In this document: positions 12,675 through 17,483 of the stretch, one piece after another | How positions within the stretch are numbered: the first letter of the stretch is position 1 | How the letters are laid out: each line of letters opens with the position of its first letter | Assembly (NCBI GenBank): GCA_048939265.1 | Contig: JBHLPQ010000073.1 | Location: 1-17,483, forward strand | Origin: Hodarchaeum sp048939265 | GTDB lineage: Archaea; Asgardarchaeota; Heimdallarchaeia; Hodarchaeales; Hodarchaeaceae | Reading direction: 5' to 3' | Length of the DNA stretch: 17,483 bases | Notes under the pieces: model-generated | What the model was told of the DNA's origin: nothing | The model's input: the letters and a program-made list of their open reading frames with translations, nothing else | The model's database searches: none | Program-made: the position numbers and the translations under genes

Positions 12675-14228
12675 CTATGTCTTTTCAAATATTGCCTTGG
12701 TCGCCACAGGACTGAATTGGTAATTGACAGAGCCCCAATTAGTGACAACACCTTCCTCTGCTGATCTCGTCCTTAGATATTCAATTGTGTTTAAGTGAGT
12801 TGACTGTAAGTAATTGACAGCCAGTATCGAGGCTCCAACAAATGTAGATCCAAGGAGGATGAAAAATAAACCTAAAGTCCATAATCCGAGGAGTAGTAGA
12901 CTGAAAACATCAAGACTGAATCCAGCGACTTGTAATTGACCAGTAGTTGTTGCTTGACGGGCTGTGCTAGTATTGATTTCATATGCTAGAGCTCCTAATG
13001 ATAAGATACCCGAAAATCCAACAACAATACCAAGACCATCTCTTAAGATATTTCCTAAAGGTTTCACAGCAATTATATCTCCTTGATGACTTAATTGTAG
13101 TCGTTTGAAACCACCTTCATTAAAAGCCCAAACTAGTGGGTAATAAATTAAGATTAGCACTAATACTATGGGGGTTAATAAAGGACTTAAAACGAGGGCC
13201 TCAGTTTTGTCTTCTCCAGGATAATACTGGACGAAAAATATTGTTAGTATCGAGGCGAGAGCTGTTGGAAAAACTAAAATGTCATACCATCTTTGCCTGT
13301 ATAATTCAGAGAGGGTGGGTCTTACCCCAGAGAAATCAATTACATCAACTAATCGTTCATCAACAAAAAAATCTCCTATAAAATCAAATATTGGGATATA
13401 ACTCATAATCTTACCTAATTTTCCATGTAACGATTTTAATATTAGAAATGTTAAGTATTTCCCTCCAAAGAGTTTAGTTAAGCGGGTTATTATTAGAAAG
13501 AAGGCGAAAAGTATCCCTAGTCCTCCTCCAATTGCTACAGTAAAGAGAATAATACGTCCGATTAAGAGAAAGGCATCCCACGAGTGTAACCACAGGGCTC
13601 CAAGAATAACTAAAAACCAATCGACCCAGCCACGATTTTTAACGATGAAATATCTACCAATAGTCTCAATTTTTGGCTCTTCTTCTGTTGTAGTATCAGT
13701 AAAATCAATAACTCTACGTTTAATCTCAAAAATTTTACCAGGTTGATAATGCAAACTGAGTTGTCTCTGTTCAATATTTACCTTTAGATGTTCTCGATTA
13801 GCTGAGACTTCGTAGCTTAAAATGCCTGTTTCCTGGAATACCTCAAAAACAAGTATACCTGGCTCCTCAATGTAGAACACAGTCCCATTCATATGTACCT
13901 CCTGTAAAGCCCACGGAATGAGAGGGCCTATTTTTGAACCTGTTTCATCCACTAAATTATATTCTTCTGTTCCTTCCTCAATCCGTACATTTCCATAAAA
14001 TTCATCAGTTTCAGGATTATAGAAGTCGAGGGCAATAAGTGGGCCAAGGTTTTGTCTAATTTGTCCTACGATAGGATTTGGTTCAACTTCATAAGGTGTT
14101 TGCGGTAAAATTACAGCTGTTGAAATAAATATTGTACCAAGAATGGCAAAAATTGCGGAAAATATCCAAACAAGGATGAAAAAAATCACTTTGGTCTTCA
14201 TTGTCATAGAAGTTAATCGGTAAACCAT
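12675..14228 (-). CDS. Multi-helix membrane protein with N-terminal ectodomain, function unknown
   Basis: A 517-residue protein. One helix at about 12-38 is followed by a large extracellular, beta-rich domain (about 40-195; one N-glycosylation-like NGT at 114-116). Two helices follow (about 203-249), then a cytoplasmic stretch (about 250-312) that includes SELYRQRWYD, and about four more helices between 316 and 475 with a short cytoplasmic tail. No transporter or enzyme motif is visible. The layout suggests an envelope protein that presents its N-terminal domain outside. Start ATG 14228 follows AGAGGA by 10 bases; Met8 and Met10 are alternatives. A TATA-like element lies 24-34 bases upstream. 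It is convergent with the nickel operon, and no functional link is visible. Confidence 0.7.
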   Translation of the reverse strand: MVYRLTSMTMKTKVIFFILVWIFSAIFAILGTIFISTAVILPQTPYEVEPNPIVGQIRQNLGPLIALDFYNPETDEFYGNVRIEEGTEEYNLVDETGSKIGPLIPWALQEVHMNGTVFYIEEPGILVFEVFQETGILSYEVSANREHLKVNIEQRQLSLHYQPGKIFEIKRRVIDFTDTTTEEEPKIETIGRYFIVKNRGWVDWFLVILGALWLHSWDAFLLIGRIILFTVAIGGGLGILFAFFLIITRLTKLFGGKYLTFLILKSLHGKLGKIMSYIPIFDFIGDFFVDERLVDVIDFSGVRPTLSELYRQRWYDILVFPTALASILTIFFVQYYPGEDKTEALVLSPLLTPIVLVLILIYYPLVWAFNEGGFKRLQLSHQGDIIAVKPLGNILRDGLGIVVGFSGILSLGALAYEINTSTARQATTTGQLQVAGFSLDVFSLLLLGLWTLGLFFILLGSTFVGASILAVNYLQSTHLNTIEYLRTRSAEEGVVTNWGSVNYQFSPVATKAIFEKT

Positions 14229-14251
14229 TGATGATCATTCCTCTACTTACG

Positions 14252-14262
14252 GTTATAATTTT
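14252..14262 (-). promoter_or_regulatory. TATA-like element for the 517-residue membrane protein
   Basis: On the minus strand AAAATTATAAC lies 24-34 bases upstream of the ATG at 14228, consistent with a very short leader. The rest of 14263-14380 is A/T-rich and holds no gene. Confidence 0.4.
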
Positions 14263-14380
14263 GTAATAATTTCCAGATTAATTAGAAAATTAATGTCAGT
14301 CAGGATTTTTTAAGCTTCGCTAATTTCCATTATATAATATTCAATATAATCTAAAGAATATAGTCTTTTATAGATATAGA

Positions 14381-15502
14381 CTAATTTTTTAGTAAGCTAG
14401 GAGCTAGAAAAGGAGTTAGTAGGAGTTGTCCATTATTACTCTTCAAAGAAGTGACACGTACACCTATTAGTCGAACCTTTTTTGATGTTGATTTAAATTC
14501 TTCAAGGAGTTTGATTGCAGTACTAAATATCGTTTTTTCGTCTGATAGATAGTTTTGGAAGCTATAGCTCCGGGTGTAAGTAATAAATCCTTGAAAACGG
14601 ATTTTAATGGAAACTGTCCGAGCCAAGAGGCTATTTTTATTTAGTCTCTCATACAATCTTGAAACGATATGCCCAACTGTTTCTTCAATGAATTTCCAAT
14701 CATTTTGATCCGTCCGAAAGGTTCGTTCGGAGCCAATGGATTTCCGTCCTCCGTTACGGATGTATCCAACTTTCCGGTAATTGGTTCCCAGTGCGACTTT
14801 TCTTAGATAAAGGCCATGATCACCCATGAGCAGATAGGCTTTCTCTCGGGATAATGACGCAATATCACCAATAGTGATTATTCCTTTTTGGTGTAATCGT
14901 TGTTCTGTTTTTTTCCCAATCCCTACTATTTTCCGTGCTGGTAAATGATATAATTTTTTTTCTAGCTCTGAATTATGAACAACAGTAACTCCATTGGGCT
15001 TTCCCAAGTCAGAAGCTATTTTAGCTATAGACTTTGTTTCAGCTACACCAAGAGACACAGGAAGAGATAATTCATTCTGGATTTCTGTTTGAATAGCTCT
15101 TGCAATCGATCGTGGTGAAGAACCATAGTCAAGCCAAACCTTTGATACATCTAAATATGCTTCATCAATTCCTGCTGGTTGAATTATTTCGGAATATTTG
15201 CGTAGGGTCTTCATAACATCATCCGATTCCTCATGATATTGAGTAAATGAAACTGGGTTTCCAGAACATATGTATACACCATGGGGGCATAATTTATACG
15301 CTTGAGAGATAGGCATGGCTGAATGGAGCCCGAATTTTCGTGCTTCATAAGAGCAAGTTGATACCACACCTCGGCCATTACCTTTCTGAGGATCAGCGCC
15401 TATTATTACGGGATATCCTTTGAGAAAGGGGTGAACCTTCTTGTGAACTTCCGCAAAAAACGCATCTAGGTCAACATGAATGATGACATGTTTCCATTCC
15501 AA
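14381..15502 (-). CDS. dinB: Y-family DNA polymerase IV (Dpo4/DinB)
   Basis: A 373-residue translesion polymerase, normal length for archaeal Dpo4. Catalytic carboxylates are Asp11 in IIHVDLDAFFAEV and Asp113-Glu114 in GIDEAYLDVS; Phe16 is the likely steric gate that excludes ribonucleotides. The finger motif VVSTCSYEARKFG (about 46-58), the thumb helix-hairpin-helix LPARKIVGIGKKTEQRL (about 187-203) and a little-finger domain (about 250-355) follow. Near the C terminus QLLLTPFL (359-366) resembles a PCNA-binding PIP box or the clamp motif seen in DinB. It copies damaged DNA with low fidelity. The start must be TTG 15502: no ATG or GTG exists in frame before a stop at 15514-15512. No good ribosome-binding site is visible. 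Confidence 0.95.
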   Translation of the reverse strand: MEWKHVIIHVDLDAFFAEVHKKVHPFLKGYPVIIGADPQKGNGRGVVSTCSYEARKFGLHSAMPISQAYKLCPHGVYICSGNPVSFTQYHEESDDVMKTLRKYSEIIQPAGIDEAYLDVSKVWLDYGSSPRSIARAIQTEIQNELSLPVSLGVAETKSIAKIASDLGKPNGVTVVHNSELEKKLYHLPARKIVGIGKKTEQRLHQKGIITIGDIASLSREKAYLLMGDHGLYLRKVALGTNYRKVGYIRNGGRKSIGSERTFRTDQNDWKFIEETVGHIVSRLYERLNKNSLLARTVSIKIRFQGFITYTRSYSFQNYLSDEKTIFSTAIKLLEEFKSTSKKVRLIGVRVTSLKSNNGQLLLTPFLAPSLLKN

Positions 15503-15648
15503 AGAAAACCACTAAAAATTATTGAAGTGTAAACAAATAAAAATCTACGAAACACTGAAATGAAATGTTAAATGCCTTTTCTACCACATATCATTATTTT
15601 AAAGTGTGTATCAAACACAATATCAAAGCACACAGAATGAGAAAGATT

Positions 15649-16371
15649 TCATTTTCTCTTGGTTAGAATTACTGGTATTTCACCTAGAATTTTCAATTCT
15701 TTTTTCACGATTGGATCATACAGACAATTTACTGCACAGACTTGAAGCCCCTTCATCATAGACGATATAAGTGCCCGAGAAAAGGCGGGGTCAATAACCT
15801 CATTTGGCTTAAAAGCAGAAGCATCACTTCGCTTTACTATAAAAACCATAAACGCTTGATATTCCTCTATAGCTTTCATCAAATCTTTTACATGCTTGGT
15901 ACCTCTAATAGTAGGTGCATCTGGAAAAAGCGCTAATCCTTTTTTAACCAATGTGACGCTTTTAACTTCAATCAGTGCTTTTTGATGTGTTTCCACATTT
16001 TTCATTAAAAAATCAAATCTGCTTCTCTCATAGGTGAATTCTGATTGAATTATCTTATATCGCTGAAAACATGGGATATGGACAAATTCTTCTTTAAATA
16101 GACGATTAGTTAATTGCGAGTCGATATTCACCCAAACTTCCCCCTTTTTCACACCAATCAGTGAGTATTGGGTTTTTCGGGTAATATTGTAGCTTTTCCG
16201 AAGTATTATTTGAGCATTTTCCACAAGTAAATTCTTTAACCTTCCAGGATCAGGTACATGCGCTTCCACAGAAACATTTGGTTTATTAGATGATTCAAAT
16301 TCCACTTTTGCTAGAAATCTATTAGGTCGCTCCTTGAATCTTCCAAGATAATAAATTCCATCACACTTCAT
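15649..16371 (-). CDS. sfsA: SfsA family protein (sugar fermentation stimulation protein A, DNA/RNA nuclease fold)
   Basis: A 240-residue protein, normal for SfsA. Family motifs in order: RPNRFLA (15-21) opening an OB-like N-terminal domain, HVPDPGRLKNLL (38-49), SRFDFL (117-122), IEVKSVTLV (134-142) and FPDAPTIRGTKHV (149-161). Asp120, Glu135 and Lys137 form the PD-(D/E)xK nuclease centre. In E. coli SfsA was named from a sugar-fermentation phenotype, and the fold suggests a nucleic-acid nuclease; the true role is unsettled. It is separated from the polymerase gene by 146 bases on the same strand. That gap holds two copies of a TATCAAA(G)CACA-like string (about 15609-15634) but no gene. Start ATG 16371 follows a TATA-like element by about 12-24 bases. 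Confidence 0.92.
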   Translation of the reverse strand: MKCDGIYYLGRFKERPNRFLAKVEFESSNKPNVSVEAHVPDPGRLKNLLVENAQIILRKSYNITRKTQYSLIGVKKGEVWVNIDSQLTNRLFKEEFVHIPCFQRYKIIQSEFTYERSRFDFLMKNVETHQKALIEVKSVTLVKKGLALFPDAPTIRGTKHVKDLMKAIEEYQAFMVFIVKRSDASAFKPNEVIDPAFSRALISSMMKGLQVCAVNCLYDPIVKKELKILGEIPVILTKRK

Positions 16372-16382
16372 CTGGTTACCCG

Positions 16383-16395
16383 CATTTATGTAAAT
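16383..16395 (-). promoter_or_regulatory. TATA-like element of sfsA
   Basis: On the minus strand ATTTACATAAATG is centred about 18 bases before the sfsA ATG at 16371. That is close, so the transcript would be leaderless or use an upstream element. Confidence 0.3.
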
Positions 16396-16526
16396 AATTA
16401 AGCCCTTTAATCTTGATTACAAAATTTATGATTTGAGATTGAGGGATTAATATATACCAATCAGCTTCCTTATGAAGTAGTTTTCTTCTTCAAGAAAAAG
16501 ATAAAAACGAAGCGTTAATAAAAGAA

Positions 16527-16561
16527 AATTATAATTATGAGTTAACATAACAAGTTGTTAT
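16527..16561 (+). promoter_or_regulatory. TATA element and perfect 15-base palindrome before the TPR gene
   Basis: AATTATAATTAT (16527-16538) is a TATA-like element. Nine bases later stands ATAACAAGTTGTTAT (16547-16561), with perfect seven-base arms around one central G. The predicted transcription start (about 25 bases after the TATA element) falls in or next to the palindrome, a position where archaeal repressors commonly block initiation. The leader would then be about 40 bases. No regulator can be assigned. Confidence 0.45.
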
Positions 16562-16601
16562 TTTCCCTGAATACCACCAGAGCGAATGTAGTGATCACAA
16601 A

Positions 16602-17198
16602 ATGGCTAAAGAGGCTTCTATGATAGATCCTAAACTTCTATCAGAGTTTCAAGACGTAATCAGAAAAGCTACTGCTCTGGCTGAAGATGGTGCATTTAGG
16701 GAAGCAATTACACTTCTCCAAGATAAATTGAAAGACGCGGAGAAGCTTGATTTTGTTCAACCTGAGGTAAATATTCGGAATTCCCTTGGAATTTTGCATT
16801 GGAAAAATAATTCTTTTCCCACTTTCTTAGAGATTACAGCGGAATCATTAGCCTTAGCTCGAGCTCATAATTATAAGAAAGGAGTAGCTGAGGCCCTTTT
16901 AAACTTAGCTTGGGTCTTGGCAATGGAAAAGAAAGATTTTATTAGATCTTTTGATTTTACTGAAGAGGCCCTTGAAGTCACCGAGGATATTGGTTACGAG
17001 AAGGGAATTGCTACTTCAATGTATATCATTTCCACAGCATATAAACACAAGAAGATGGAAGACAAGGCCCAGTATTATTTAGAGAGAAGTTTAGCTATCT
17101 CGATGAGGCTAGCTGAATCTGATCTTTTGATCCCAAGTGAGGCTGGTCTTACTGAAGAAGAGGTAGAACAATTAAAGGATGCCCTGGATCTACTTTAA
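16602..17198 (+). CDS. Tetratricopeptide (TPR) repeat protein
   Basis: A 198-residue, fully helical soluble protein built of about four TPR-like helix pairs: residues 12-48 (GAFREAITLLQDKL), 54-88 (RNSLGILHWKNNSFPTFLEI), 93-128 (ALLNLAWVLAMEKKDF) and 133-168 (ATSMYIISTAYKHKKMEDKA). The small Ala/Gly and aromatic positions of the TPR consensus are recognisable in each. A short acidic tail (LTEEEVEQLKDALDLL) closes the protein. TPRs are scaffolds for protein-protein contact, and no catalytic domain is attached. ATG 16602 is used here; ATG 16620 (Met7) is an alternative, and neither has a clear ribosome-binding site. It stands alone, divergent from sfsA, behind a palindromic promoter. Confidence 0.75.
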   Translation: MAKEASMIDPKLLSEFQDVIRKATALAEDGAFREAITLLQDKLKDAEKLDFVQPEVNIRNSLGILHWKNNSFPTFLEITAESLALARAHNYKKGVAEALLNLAWVLAMEKKDFIRSFDFTEEALEVTEDIGYEKGIATSMYIISTAYKHKKMEDKAQYYLERSLAISMRLAESDLLIPSEAGLTEEEVEQLKDALDLL

Positions 17199-17483
17199 AC
17201 ATGAATTTTATCTTTTCTAGTAATAATAGCTTAGCATTCCCCTTCAGTGTATAAATATTTGAATTTCACAGGATTACAACGATATTCTTTTATTATGAAG
17301 GAACAAAACAGAATAATAGTGAATTTTTTCAGCATTTGTGATAATTCTTTTGATTTATCTCTTTTTTAATCTTTAAAAACGCTCTAAAACACTTTTTTGA
17401 AATATTCAATTAGGTTATAAATATAAAGAAAATGAGAGAAAAATGAAATAGCAAATTGAAATTTCTAAAGGCATCATATTTAA
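17199..17483. other. A/T-rich region after the TPR gene, no gene seen
   Basis: T-rich runs just after the stop (about 17205-17219) and at 17362-17367 are likely terminator material. A strong TATA-like TTATAAATATAAA (17415-17427) suggests a promoter for a plus-strand gene that starts at or beyond the window edge. The short frames here are unconvincing. Confidence 0.4.

Noticed and set aside
14361..14383. TAGTC/GACTA inverted repeat at the end of the polymerase gene as a terminator.
   Set aside because: It has a five-base stem with a 13-base loop, overlaps the stop codon, and no T-tract follows on the minus strand.
187..17392. GTTTTAGAGCGT near 187-198 and its reverse complement near the far end of the window, suggesting terminal inverted repeats or a CRISPR-like repeat.
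   Set aside because: A 12-base match between the strands is expected several times by chance in 17.5 kb, there is no array, and nothing else at the ends supports an element.

Overview
The window looks archaeal. TATA-like elements sit about 25-45 bases upstream of many starts, and GTG and TTG starts are common. The gene set mixes archaeal types (NikR next to an ECF nickel/cobalt transporter, a Dpo4-like Y-family polymerase, SfsA, PadR with a HAAS-type membrane partner) with a large leucine-rich-repeat (LRR) protein. The large LRR gene, its RPA-like N-terminal helical module and the A+T-rich base composition fit an Asgard archaeon best. That placement is an inference from gene style; there is no rRNA or ribosomal marker here.

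Layout. (1) 1-3.8 kb: the tail of an unidentified gene, a tiny zinc-ribbon membrane protein, then on the minus strand a 959-residue two-array LRR protein. Its 3' end runs into a decayed, frameshifted LRR fragment. (2) 3.8-6.9 kb: a small frameshifted membrane-protein gene on the minus strand, divergent from a padR/HAAS-membrane-protein pair. A GTGC-ended inverted repeat around a TATA element lies between them. (3) 6.9-9.3 kb: an MFS transporter, convergent with a two-gene minus-strand unit made of a HExxH metallopeptidase-like protein followed by a 75-residue basic helical protein. (4) 9.4-12.6 kb: a five-gene plus-strand operon for metal uptake: CbiM/NikM, a PDGLE (NikN-like) protein, CbiQ, CbiO and NikR. 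(5) 12.7-16.4 kb: three minus-strand genes, namely a 517-residue membrane protein with an ectodomain, a Y-family DNA polymerase and SfsA. (6) 16.6-17.5 kb: a TPR protein behind a TATA element and a perfect 15-base palindrome.

How the genes work together. The clearest unit is the nickel operon: NikM/PDGLE form the substrate-binding membrane part, CbiQ the coupling subunit, CbiO the ATPase, and NikR the nickel-responsive DNA-binding regulator encoded last. PadR and the HAAS membrane protein overlap and should act as a repressor with its membrane-bound partner. The LRR protein is the most unusual single gene: two LRR arrays of different class and different base composition, plus a C-terminal region resembling a degenerate GHKL ATPase. 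Three separate stretches outside the intact genes read as protein once a single lost base is restored. This points to ongoing decay of small or duplicated genes, or to local indel errors in the assembly. I saw no tRNA, rRNA, CRISPR array, insertion sequence or recognised defence system.
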